From Veillonella rogosae JCM 15642 (GTDB lineage Bacteria > Bacillota > Negativicutes > Veillonellales > Veillonellaceae): a stretch of DNA of 64,000 nt. The notes beneath the pieces were generated by a model. It saw only the letters and a program-made list of their open reading frames with translations. It had not been told where the DNA came from and did not search any database. Numbering within the stretch: the first letter of the stretch is position 1; each line of letters opens with the position of its first letter. Position numbers and translations under genes: made by a program. Of this stretch, positions 15,633 through 23,699 are shown piece after piece. Location: NCBI RefSeq assembly GCF_002959775.1, contig NZ_PPCX01000008.1, forward strand, positions 1-64,000, read 5' to 3'.

Positions 15633-16790
15633 TTATTTAGTATTTTTAACGATTCTATGTAGAGCAGATAATGCAGATTCCACATCTTTATGTGTGTTGG
15701 CATAGCCAAAGGAGAAGCGTACTGTTCCTTCTGGATAGGTTCCTAGTGTTCGGTGTGCTCGCGGGGCACAGTGGAGACCAACACGCGTCATGATATGATA
15801 GGTGGATTCTAGTTCGTAAGCAATACTCGCCGGGTCCATACCATCAATTGTGATGGATACGACGGCAGTTCTATCTTGGATATTCTGCTTACCAACGATG
15901 TTAATACCATCTATTGATTGCAATCCTTCTAGGAAGGCTTGTGTTAACGCTAGCTCGTGGTTGTGAATGTTATCCATTCCTTGTGACTCAATATAGGCGA
16001 GGCCTTCATTGAGCCCGATGATTCCAGGTAGATTTAACGTGCCTGCTTCAAAGGCGTCGGGCATATGGGTAGGCATGGTTTCTAAATGTGAGAAGCTGCC
16101 TGTACCACCAGCGATAAGAGGGGTTAAGTTTTGAGCCATTTCTTTGGTCAATATAATGCCACCAATCCCTTGAGGTCCCAATAAGCCTTTATGACCTGTA
16201 AAGCAAAGGGCATCAATATGACATGCTTTCACATCAATAGGAATAACACCTGCCGTTTGGGCGGCGTCTACAATAAATTGTAGATTATGAGTCTTGCAGA
16301 TCGGGCCAATTGATTCGAGCGGTTGAATGGTTCCACATACATTGGACGCGTGATTGATAATTAGGGCTACTGTGTTAGGACGAATTAATGGCTCGATAGA
16401 TTCTATTTGGATGGATCCTGTGGGGTCGCATGGAATAGTATCAAAGGCAATGCCTTTATCTAGCAGTTGGGTAAGCGGTCTCATAACTGCGTTGTGCTCC
16501 ATTGAGCTAACGAGCACATGATCACCTGCTTTCAATAGGCCCTTGATGACCATGTTTAAGCTCATCGTCACATTTTGTGTAAAGATGACATGGGATGGAT
16601 CATGCCCGTTGAATAAGGTATGTAGTCGTTGTCTCGTTGTATAGATAGTATCCTCTACATCATAGGCGAGGGAATAGGAACCACGGTTGATGTTTATACC
16701 CCGGTTCGTTATATAGTCCGCCATGGCACTAGCCACATTTGGCGCTTTAGGAAACGTGGTGCTCGCATTATCTAAATAGATATAGTTCAT
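15633..16790 (-). CDS. Cysteine desulfurase-like class V aminotransferase
   Basis: PLP enzyme of the NifS/SufS family that removes sulfur (or selenium) from cysteine (selenocysteine). 385 residues when begun at MNYIYLDNASTTFPK, preceded by GGAG; the longer in-frame form adds 28 residues without a site. Visible motifs: SSMEHNAVMRPL, NHASNVCGT, VDAAQTAGVIPID, the PLP-lysine FTGHKGLLGPQGIGG, and a catalytic-loop cysteine RVGLHCAPRAH, ending VRFSFGYANTHKDVESAL. This is the short-loop type seen beside selenium genes. It is divergent from yedE, 120 bp away, which supports a selenium role by context. Confidence 0.83.
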   Translation of the reverse strand: MNYIYLDNASTTFPKAPNVASAMADYITNRGININRGSYSLAYDVEDTIYTTRQRLHTLFNGHDPSHVIFTQNVTMSLNMVIKGLLKAGDHVLVSSMEHNAVMRPLTQLLDKGIAFDTIPCDPTGSIQIESIEPLIRPNTVALIINHASNVCGTIQPLESIGPICKTHNLQFIVDAAQTAGVIPIDVKACHIDALCFTGHKGLLGPQGIGGIILTKEMAQNLTPLIAGGTGSFSHLETMPTHMPDAFEAGTLNLPGIIGLNEGLAYIESQGMDNIHNHELALTQAFLEGLQSIDGINIVGKQNIQDRTAVVSITIDGMDPASIAYELESTYHIMTRVGLHCAPRAHRTLGTYPEGTVRFSFGYANTHKDVESALSALHRIVKNTK

Positions 16791-16910
16791 TGGTAATCTC
16801 CATGAATAATAAGATGTATTTATGGTTATTATATCATGAGTAGTATGCTTGATATGGTAGGAGCATATGCTCATATAGTTTTAGTGTAGTTAGTTTGAAA
16901 GGAGTTTATT

Positions 16911-17972
16911 ATGAGTGGGTCTCATGAAAAACGAAATTTAATTATTGCAGGCCTTATTATTGGTGCTATCGCAGGATTCCTCGTATTAGCTGGAAATCCA
17001 GGTAATATGGGATTCTGTATTGCGTGCTTTGTTCGCGATACTGTCGGTGGTCTAGGTCTACATCGTGCTGCACCGGTACAGTACATTCGCCCAGAAATTA
17101 TCGGTCTTATATTAGGGGCTTATGTATTGTCCATGATTCGTGGCGAGCACCAAAGTAAAGGTGGTTCATCTCCAATTATTCGATTTATTCTCGGCTTCTT
17201 TGTTATGATCGGTGCTTTGATGTTCCTTGGCTGTCCAATTCGTATGATTTTGCGACTTGGCGGTGGTGATTTAAATGCCTTATTCGGCATTGCCGGCTTT
17301 GCAGGTGGCATTGGATTTGGTACTATTTTCTTAAAACGAGGCTATTCCTTACAACGCACCTATGCGTTGAGCAAATTAGAATCTGCTATGATGCCTGCTA
17401 TTCAAGTAGGTTTGCTCGTACTTGTGGTAACAGCACCAGCATTTATCTTCTTTAGCCAAAAAGGTCCTGGCGCTATGCATGCTCCATGGCTCATTTCTTT
17501 GGCGGCCGGCCTTGTAGTAGGTGGCTTATCTCAAGTTAGCCGACTTTGTACGGTTGGTGGCTTCCGCGATTTATTCTTGTTTAAAAAATCTATTCTTATT
17601 TTTGGGTACCTTGCAGTGCTTGTAGGTGTATTTGTTGTAAATATTAGTTTTGGTAATTTCCATCTTGGCTTTGAAAACCAACCGATTGCACATACAGATG
17701 GTTTGTGGAACTTCCTAGGTATGGCGCTTGCAGGTTTCTGTAGCGTGTTGCTTGGTGGTTGTCCATTACGTCAATTGATCATGACTGGTGAAGGTAACTC
17801 TGACTCTGCTGTAACAGTACTTGGCCTTGCAGCTAGTGCGGCGTTCGCTCATAATTTCGGTTTAGCTGCTTCCGGTGCAGGCCCTACACTAAATGGTCAA
17901 ATCGCAGTCGGTGTTGGCTTTGTAGTGGCTCTTATCATTGCTATCCTTAATACAAAACGAGCAAATGCGTAG
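16911..17972 (+). CDS. yedE: YedE family putative selenium transporter
   Basis: Polytopic membrane protein of the YeeE/YedE family, 353 residues with about nine to ten hydrophobic segments. Conserved cysteine motifs typical of the family are present: NMGFCIACFVRDT, FLGCPIRMILRLGGGD, VSRLCTVGGFRD and LLGGCPLRQLIMTGEGN. The family is inferred to import selenium or reduced sulfur species and co-occurs with SelD and YedF. An AAAGGAG site precedes the ATG. A DUF3343 gene follows 17 bp later, and a cysteine desulfurase gene is divergent. Confidence 0.87.
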   Translation: MSGSHEKRNLIIAGLIIGAIAGFLVLAGNPGNMGFCIACFVRDTVGGLGLHRAAPVQYIRPEIIGLILGAYVLSMIRGEHQSKGGSSPIIRFILGFFVMIGALMFLGCPIRMILRLGGGDLNALFGIAGFAGGIGFGTIFLKRGYSLQRTYALSKLESAMMPAIQVGLLVLVVTAPAFIFFSQKGPGAMHAPWLISLAAGLVVGGLSQVSRLCTVGGFRDLFLFKKSILIFGYLAVLVGVFVVNISFGNFHLGFENQPIAHTDGLWNFLGMALAGFCSVLLGGCPLRQLIMTGEGNSDSAVTVLGLAASAAFAHNFGLAASGAGPTLNGQIAVGVGFVVALIIAILNTKRANA

Positions 17973-17989
17973 ATTAGAAATGAGTGATT

Positions 17990-18238
17990 ATGAAATATAT
18001 TGCAACATTTTACTCTCACTTTGGCGCGATTCGCTTCAAGCGTGAAGCTCCTGAAGGGGTAACCAATATAGAACTCCGTCCAGTGCCGCGCGATTTGAGT
18101 TCCTCTTGTGGAACGAGTGCATCCTTTGATGCTGGTGAAAGCTTTACTTTTACAGAAGATCCAACGGATGAAATTGAACAAATCGTAGCTGTTACAGAGG
18201 GCGGTTATAAAACTATATATGAAAGTCCAAACAAATAA
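17990..18238 (+). CDS. DUF3343 protein, second copy
   Basis: An 82-residue small protein starting MKYIATFYSHFGAIRFKREA, with PRDLSSSCGTSASF in the middle, the expected cysteine position for DUF3343. The start is uncertain: GTG at 17984 is also in frame and the ribosome site is weak, so translation may be coupled to yedE. It is the last gene of the yedE unit. Having a DUF3343 gene in both selenium loci supports a shared carrier-type job, still unproven. Confidence 0.75.
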   Translation: MKYIATFYSHFGAIRFKREAPEGVTNIELRPVPRDLSSSCGTSASFDAGESFTFTEDPTDEIEQIVAVTEGGYKTIYESPNK

Positions 18239-18316
18239 ATATAAAACATAGAGTTTGCATTATATTTAATGTAAAATTTCTATTATTTAGTTAAGATGTG
18301 TAATTTATGGTACATA

Positions 18317-18352
18317 AAAGTAGATATTCCTTTTGGGGTATCTACTTTTTTT
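18317..18352 (+). terminator. Terminator of the yedE unit
   Basis: AAAAGTAGATA pairs with TATCTACTTTT and inner CC/GG around TTTT, followed by a long T run. Confidence 0.9.
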
Positions 18353-18701
18353 GTTTATACATAAAAAATGTGTATCTATATTTTAGTAATTGATTGTTAA
18401 AAATTGATGCCAATAAGTTTTAGTTTGCTAAATTATTAATTAATTGATATCTTTGATGAGCCCAGTAATCATGTACGCTCGTCCGTTCTTAAGGAGCAGT
18501 AATGATTCTATAAATTTTATAAATATATAAAACTTGTTAAAAAAATATAGATTTTTTTCGAATAGGACTATAAAAAATAGATGAAGTATTATATAATAAT
18601 ATCTACAGTATGTATTACAGTAGAATAAAATTGTTGTTAATGTATTCGTTTAATACAGTATTATACAATTAGTATTAATGATTAAGGGAGATTATAAGAC
18701 G
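18353..18701. promoter_or_regulatory. AT-rich upstream region with imperfect dyad
   Basis: About 350 bp without genes. At 18603-18623 CTACAGTA and TACAGTAG form a dyad with one mismatched pair in each 8-bp arm, and TACAGTA-type sequence recurs near 18655. A TTGTTA with a downstream TATACA suggests a promoter around 18635-18665. A repressor site for the following exported-protein gene is possible but unproven. Confidence 0.35.
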
Positions 18702-19388
18702 TTGAAAAGAGTATTAACCTTAACATTAGCCTTGGCCATCGTAGCCGGTGGCTATATGTTCGAGGCTAATGGGGCGGGAGAGCAGCCTTCTAAACAGGCA
18801 CCGTCTATATCTGAGATAAACATATATACGCCTAAAGAACTCAATGCACGTCAAAAAGACTTGGTTGAAATTGGTCGCTATACAGCGTCTGGAGATCAAG
18901 GTGCATTAAAGAGTACAATTGCTTCTGCTATCGAGCGAGGTACGTTGACGCCGCAAGAGGTGAGTATTGCGATTCGTCAACTTTACTCTGCTGCGGGCTT
19001 GAAGCAAATGAATGCAGCTTTGGCTACATTTGATCAATTACGTGAAGAGCGTCCTGAGTTTGGCGCTGATTACGAAAAAATGGTTCCTAAGCAAACAGGT
19101 CTTAGTGCTTTATTGGGGAATGGCACTAATGGGGCTGCTTTAACAAAGCAGAAGACTGAGGAAGCTAAGGAAGGGGTTCAATATAATACGTTCCGTATGA
19201 AAAAGCCTAAACCTCAAAATCGTAATCGTTCTCGTCTAGGTAAATTAGACCGTGAATTGGTAGCAGCAGCAGCATTAGGTACTCGAGTTGGTAAAAATAA
19301 CTTATTCAGTGCATCTGAAAAGAGTTTATCTGAGCTTGGCCTAAGTAAATATCAAATTGAAAATCTAGAATCTATGATTTTTGAATAA
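18702..19388 (+). CDS. Exported CMD-like protein
   Basis: A 228-residue exported protein. I choose the TTG start because AAGGGAG lies 11 nt upstream; it gives a clean signal peptide (MKRVLTLTLALAIVAGGYMF, cleavage after the ANGA stretch). Residues about 45-115 (LNARQKDLVEIGRYTASGDQ...LYSAAGLKQMNAALATFDQL) follow the helical pattern of the carboxymuconolactone decarboxylase/AhpD family, but the CxxC redox pair of AhpD is missing. The C-terminal half is basic and low in order (KKPKPQNRNRSRLGK). Role unknown; an extracytoplasmic CMD-fold protein is unusual. It is transcribed alone. Confidence 0.6.
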   Translation: MKRVLTLTLALAIVAGGYMFEANGAGEQPSKQAPSISEINIYTPKELNARQKDLVEIGRYTASGDQGALKSTIASAIERGTLTPQEVSIAIRQLYSAAGLKQMNAALATFDQLREERPEFGADYEKMVPKQTGLSALLGNGTNGAALTKQKTEEAKEGVQYNTFRMKKPKPQNRNRSRLGKLDRELVAAAALGTRVGKNNLFSASEKSLSELGLSKYQIENLESMIFE

Positions 19389-19393
19389 AATGT

Positions 19394-19425
19394 AGACCTA
19401 CTTCTTTGGAAGTAGGTCTTTTTTA
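19394..19425 (+). terminator. Terminator of the CMD-like gene
   Basis: AGACCTACTTC and GAAGTAGGTCT around TTTG, followed by TTTTTT. Confidence 0.92.
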
Positions 19426-19550
19426 TAGGGGAGAGAAGGGAAATGTAATTGACGTTTAAGGTCCCCTTTTCTATAATTAATAGGATAGGTATATGACCTG
19501 TAATAATAGATATAAATAATACATTATTGAAATAGATGTAAGGAGAAAGT

Positions 19551-20210
19551 ATGCGCCTTCGTAGAAAACCGTGGATTGATGAAGCTATCCACGAATATGA
19601 CTCTCATATCATTTTGTCTGGACATGAAGAACACAAAGGCAAATGGCGTGAGTTATTTGCTCATCCAGAGCGTCCATTATATATGGAGCTTGGTACGGGG
19701 AAAGGCCGCTTTATTGCGGGCATGTCTGAAGCATATCCAGATGCTAACTTTGTAGGTTTCGAAGTACAACTTGGCGTTATTTATTACGCAGCACAAAAAA
19801 TTTTTGAAGGGGAACGCGATAATGCTAAGGTATGTCTCTTTGATATTGCAGGTATTGAAGAGGTTGTAGAACCTGGCGAAGTAGACCGCTTCTACATTAA
19901 CTTTTGTGATCCATGGCCTAAAGCAAAACATGCTAAACGCCGCCTTACATATCACACATTCCTAGACCGTTATGCCCGTCTCTTAAAAGATGGTGGCGAA
20001 GTGCACTTCAAGACAGATAATGAAGGTTTATTTATGTTCTCTCTTGAAGAGTTTAAAGAATGCGGCTGGGAGCTTAAAAATGTAACATACGATTTACATA
20101 GTACGGATCTTCCAAATGTTAAAACTGAATACGAAGAGAAATTTAGTAAAAAAGGGCAACCTATTTTCCGCTTAGAAGCAGTTAAGCCAAAAGTACAAAA
20201 GGAGGCTTAA
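19551..20210 (+). CDS. trmB: tRNA (guanine-N7-)-methyltransferase
   Basis: SAM-dependent enzyme that methylates G46 in the tRNA variable loop. 219 residues. Motif I is MELGTGKGRFIAGM, followed by FVGFEVQLGVIYYAAQK; the catalytic-site INFCDPWPKAKHAKRRLTYHTFL is the TrmB signature. AAGGAGAAAGT precedes the ATG. It is followed by a SEDS gene whose start lies 1 bp after its stop, implying coupled translation. Confidence 0.95.
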   Translation: MRLRRKPWIDEAIHEYDSHIILSGHEEHKGKWRELFAHPERPLYMELGTGKGRFIAGMSEAYPDANFVGFEVQLGVIYYAAQKIFEGERDNAKVCLFDIAGIEEVVEPGEVDRFYINFCDPWPKAKHAKRRLTYHTFLDRYARLLKDGGEVHFKTDNEGLFMFSLEEFKECGWELKNVTYDLHSTDLPNVKTEYEEKFSKKGQPIFRLEAVKPKVQKEA

Positions 20211-20211
20211 T

Positions 20212-21555
20212 ATGGAAACACCGAATAAGGGGGATAGTCGGTGGGGCTCACTCTTTAGAAATGATTTACAAGGTATGCTCTTGCCTATAGTACTCATTAC
20301 TATTATTGGCAGTGTCAATATCTTTAGTGCCACCTATATCAGCTCTATTTATGAAAATACAGGGCTTTTAGGCTATTTCTGGAAACATATTGTCTTTTTG
20401 TTAATCTCATTGGCAGCAGGCATTATTTTATACCGCTATGACTATCGACAATTACAGAAGGATCATATGTTGCAACGCATTATGCTTGCTACGCTTGTTG
20501 GGTTAGTATTAGTACTCATCATGGGTGCCGTTATCAATGGTGCTCGTCGATGGATCTTAATCGGGCCTATATCTGTACAGCCTTCTGAGTTTGCTAAATT
20601 GGCGGCTCTTATATGGACTTCTGCTAAGTTGAGTAGCTTAAGAAAATGGGGTAAACCTCGACATACGAATCCGCTGATTAATATGAAAGGCTATTTTGGT
20701 GAGCGCATCAGTTATATGTTTCCTATGTTGAGTTGGCCAGCAGTATTTGCAGGGTTAACATTCTTTCAACCTGACTTGGGGACAACGATACTAATCTTTG
20801 GATTTTCCTTTATTCTGATTTATTTAGCCGGATTTGATGGAAAATTCTTTGGTGGTGCCTTTGCAGTAGCAGGTTTACTAGGCTTTATTGCGGCTCGTTC
20901 GTCGCCGTACCGGTGGGAGCGTATTCAATCTTGGTTTGACCCATGGCCTCATGCGCAAGATATGGGTTACCAAACTGTACAAGGTTTGTTAGCCGTTGGT
21001 TCTGGTGGCTTCCTAGGGGAAGGCTTTATGCAAGGTACATCCAAGTACTTTTATTTACCAGAAGCACATACAGACTTCGCTTTTGCTGTGTGGGCTCAAG
21101 AAATGGGGTTCCTTGGGGCTGTATTTGTTGTTATCTTGGTAGCAGCTTTCACCTACTATGGATTCCGAATTGCCAATAAGGCCCGAGATGAATTTGGTAA
21201 ATGGCTAGCTATGGGCATTACCTTGCTCATTAGTGGTCAAGCCTTATTTAACATCGCCATGGTGTGTGGCATTATGCCTGTAACGGGTGTGCCATTACCA
21301 TTTGTTAGTTATGGTGGTTCCTCTTTATTGATGAACTTTATGGCCATTGGTTTATTAGCGAGCATTGGCCGTCGTAATGTGGAAGGTGTAAAGCAGGTCG
21401 GTACAATTGAGGATTTACCATCCTTACGTGAGGAAACGCAAAGCCGATTCAAACCGGCTGCTCCCAAAACTCCTAAAAAAACGGAAATGCCTGGTCCTTT
21501 TAGACCGAAAACGGCTAAAAAGCCAACTCGTAGACGACCTAGGTCTGAACGTTGA
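20212..21555 (+). CDS. FtsW/RodA/SpoVE (SEDS) glycosyltransferase
   Basis: Integral membrane peptidoglycan polymerase of the SEDS family, 447 residues with about ten membrane segments. Signature features: GARRWILIGPISVQPSEFAKLA (the QPSE motif), FFQPDLGTTILIF, the large extracellular loop with YQTVQGLLAVGSGG, and the C-terminal CGIMPVTGVPLPFVSYGGSSL. About 70 residues at the C-terminus are basic and proline-rich. RodA or FtsW cannot be told apart from sequence alone: no pbp or mre gene is adjacent. The Pro-rich tail and YQ-rich loop fit RodA-like forms somewhat better. Confidence 0.9.
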   Translation: METPNKGDSRWGSLFRNDLQGMLLPIVLITIIGSVNIFSATYISSIYENTGLLGYFWKHIVFLLISLAAGIILYRYDYRQLQKDHMLQRIMLATLVGLVLVLIMGAVINGARRWILIGPISVQPSEFAKLAALIWTSAKLSSLRKWGKPRHTNPLINMKGYFGERISYMFPMLSWPAVFAGLTFFQPDLGTTILIFGFSFILIYLAGFDGKFFGGAFAVAGLLGFIAARSSPYRWERIQSWFDPWPHAQDMGYQTVQGLLAVGSGGFLGEGFMQGTSKYFYLPEAHTDFAFAVWAQEMGFLGAVFVVILVAAFTYYGFRIANKARDEFGKWLAMGITLLISGQALFNIAMVCGIMPVTGVPLPFVSYGGSSLLMNFMAIGLLASIGRRNVEGVKQVGTIEDLPSLREETQSRFKPAAPKTPKKTEMPGPFRPKTAKKPTRRRPRSER

Positions 21556-21599
21556 TATTTAACTTATGTAGTATAAGGTGAATATATTTAGTGTGGATT

Positions 21600-21629
21600 T
21601 ATATAGCATCTCTTAAGAGGTGCTGTATA
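21600..21629 (+). other. 13-bp leader hairpin upstream of uraA
   Basis: TATATAGCATCTC pairs with GAGGTGCTGTATA (two G-U pairs) around TTAA. No T run follows, so it is not a terminator; it lies about 36 bp before the uraA start and may stabilise or regulate the mRNA. Confidence 0.5.
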
Positions 21630-21665
21630 AATACAACGTATTTCTATTGTGTGTGAGGAGAAAAG

Positions 21666-22949
21666 ATGAAGGATTATATTGATATCCAAGAACGCCCGTC
21701 CTGGGGTCGAATGTTGCCACTTAGTTTTCAACATTTATTCGCTATGTTTGGTTCTACTGTATTGGTACCTTATTTACTGAAAGTAGATCCAGCTACGGCA
21801 TTATTTATGAATGGTATTGGTACATTACTATACTTATTCGTGTGTAAAGGTAAAATTCCAGCTTACCTCGGCTCTAGCTTCGCCTTTATCGCTCCTGTAG
21901 CAGGCGTGTTATCTGCAGGTCTTGGCTATGAAGCTGCAAAGGGTGCCTTCGTTATATTTGGTCTTTCCTTTGTGATTTTATCTATTCTTGTTCGTTATAT
22001 TGGTACTCGTTGGATCGATAAGTTATTCCCTCCAGCAGCGATGGGGGCTATCGTAGCTATTATCGGATTGGAATTAGCGCCAGTAGCGATGAGTATGTCT
22101 GGCCTTATTGGTACTCAAGATTTAGGCATGAGCCACAGTCAAGCTATTTTTATCTCAATGTTTTCCTTGGTTGTTACCTTGCTTGGTACTGTTGTGTTCC
22201 GTGGCTTCTTAGCTGTAATCCCTGTTTTGATTGGCGTTGTTTCCGGATATATCTTGTCTGCCTTCATGGGCGTTGTTGATTTCTCTAGTGTAGAAGCCGC
22301 GCCATGGTTCTCTTTGCCGCAATTCTACGGTATGCCTGTATTCGATATCAATGCAATCATCATGATTATGCCAGCTCTCTTCGTAGTATTTGCAGAGCAC
22401 GTTGGTCACTTGGTTGTAACTAGTAACATCGTTGCTAAAGACTTGATGAAAGAGCCAGGCTTACAACGTTCCTTGCTCGGTGATGGCCTCGCTAATATCC
22501 TTTCTGGTTTCTTTGGTGCTACACCAAATACGACATACGGTGAAAATATAGGTGTACTTGCTATCACTCGTTGCTTCAGCGTATGGGTAATCGGTGGTGC
22601 TGCAGTTCTAGCGATGATTGTTTCCTTCGTAGGTAAGGTTGCAGCTCTGATCCATGCTATTCCCGTACCAGTTATGGGTGGCGTATCCATTCTCTTGTTC
22701 GGTATCATCGCAGCATCTGGTTTGCGCATGTTAGTAGAACGTAAAGTAGACTACACAAACCCTGTTAACATGATTCTTACATCTGTTATCCTCGTTGTAG
22801 GTCTTAGCGGTGCAGAACTTGCGGTAGGTCCTGTAGTATTAAAAGGTATGGGCCTTGCCACTGTAGTAGGTATGGCGATGAGCATTACGTTGTTAATTCT
22901 TCAAAAAACAGGCGTTGGTAATGACCAATTGAAAAATACTGAAGTATAA
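21666..22949 (+). CDS. uraA: Uracil permease (NCS2 family)
   Basis: Proton-coupled uracil importer of the nucleobase-cation symporter 2 family, 427 residues and about 14 membrane segments. Family features: LSFQHLFAMFGSTVLVP near the N-terminus, FAEHVGHLVVTSNI in the substrate-binding TM8, GLANILSGFFGATPNTTYGENIGV (the TM10 NCS2 signature), and PVMGGVSILLFGIIAASG. The Glu and His in FAEH fit UraA rather than xanthine permeases. Monocistronic, with a leader hairpin upstream and a terminator downstream; no pyr genes nearby. Confidence 0.92.
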   Translation: MKDYIDIQERPSWGRMLPLSFQHLFAMFGSTVLVPYLLKVDPATALFMNGIGTLLYLFVCKGKIPAYLGSSFAFIAPVAGVLSAGLGYEAAKGAFVIFGLSFVILSILVRYIGTRWIDKLFPPAAMGAIVAIIGLELAPVAMSMSGLIGTQDLGMSHSQAIFISMFSLVVTLLGTVVFRGFLAVIPVLIGVVSGYILSAFMGVVDFSSVEAAPWFSLPQFYGMPVFDINAIIMIMPALFVVFAEHVGHLVVTSNIVAKDLMKEPGLQRSLLGDGLANILSGFFGATPNTTYGENIGVLAITRCFSVWVIGGAAVLAMIVSFVGKVAALIHAIPVPVMGGVSILLFGIIAASGLRMLVERKVDYTNPVNMILTSVILVVGLSGAELAVGPVVLKGMGLATVVGMAMSITLLILQKTGVGNDQLKNTEV

Positions 22950-23022
22950 TTCAAGTTGCTAGTGAGGCTACCATATAAATCGTTGCGTTTATAAGCCTAA
23001 TTTGTTTTTACTCCTTATAATA

Positions 23023-23067
23023 AACGACTACTAGAGCAGATGTATATCTGTGAAAGTAGTCGTTTTT
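23023..23067 (+). terminator. Terminator of uraA
   Basis: AAACGACTACT and AGTAGTCGTTT enclose a loop with a further CAGAT/ATCTG stem, followed by TTTTT. Confidence 0.85.
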
Positions 23068-23153
23068 AGTTTAGGAAAAACTATGAAAATTATTATGGGA
23101 TAGAAGTGGAGAGATAAAAAGCTATAAGCGTTGCTTACATTTATTAAAAAGAC

Positions 23154-23182
23154 TTGACACAATTCGTCTACAATAGTAGACT
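23154..23182 (+). promoter_or_regulatory. Copper locus promoter
   Basis: TTGACA (23154-23159) and TAGACT (23177-23182) with exactly 17 bp between. The -10 overlaps the first CopY operator. Confidence 0.75.
23166..23181 (+). promoter_or_regulatory. CopY operator 1
   Basis: Perfect dyad GTCTAC-AATA-GTAGAC covering the spacer and -10. It fits the cop box TACAnnTGTA with one mismatch. Confidence 0.65.
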
Positions 23183-23198
23183 TATCTTAAACATATTT

Positions 23199-23214
23199 GT
23201 TTACATTTGTAAAC
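23199..23214 (+). promoter_or_regulatory. CopY operator 2 (cop box)
   Basis: GTTTACATTTGTAAAC contains TACATTTGTA, an exact match to the cop box TACAnnTGTA. Its centre is 33 bp, about three helical turns, from operator 1. Confidence 0.85.
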
Positions 23215-23232
23215 GACGAGGTGGAAAGAAAA

Positions 23233-23682
23233 ATGAGAACAATAGAACTTAATACTTATATCACAGATGCTGAATGGGAAGTCATGCGTGTAGTTTGGGC
23301 AAATGATCGAGTAACTAGTAAAAAAGTCATTTCCGTATTGCAAGAAAAAATGGGCTGGACACAATCCACTATCAAAACGATCTTAGGTCGATTAGTTGGA
23401 AAAGGCGTACTAAATACAGAGCAAGAAGGTAGAAATTTTATTTACACTGCCAATATTGAAGAGAACGAAGCCGTAAGGGATTATGTAGAAGATATTTTTA
23501 ACCGTATTTGCAATAAGAAAGTCGGAAATGTAATAGGAAGGATCATTGAAAATCATGTTTTAAGCTTCGATGATATAGAACGACTAGAAAAAATATTAGA
23601 GATGAAAAAATCTTTCGCAGTAGAAGAAGTGGATTGCAATTGTCCAGAAGGACAATGCGAATGTCATTTACATCATCATTAA
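23233..23682 (+). CDS. copY: CopY-type copper-responsive repressor
   Basis: Winged-helix repressor of the BlaI/MecI/CopY family, 149 residues. The N-terminal half is the DNA-binding domain (ITDAEWEVMRVVWANDRVTS, WTQSTIKTILGRLVGKGVL). The C-terminus carries CNCPEGQCEC, the CxCx4CxC metal motif in which zinc keeps the repressor on DNA and copper(I) releases it, then HLHHH. The ATG after GAGGTGGAAAGAA is preferred over an upstream start. Two operators lie directly upstream, so it should repress itself and the genes after it. Its 3' two thirds are repeated as a gene fragment at 25198. Confidence 0.93.
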   Translation: MRTIELNTYITDAEWEVMRVVWANDRVTSKKVISVLQEKMGWTQSTIKTILGRLVGKGVLNTEQEGRNFIYTANIEENEAVRDYVEDIFNRICNKKVGNVIGRIIENHVLSFDDIERLEKILEMKKSFAVEEVDCNCPEGQCECHLHHH

Positions 23683-23699
23683 CATAAGGAGGAATAAAA

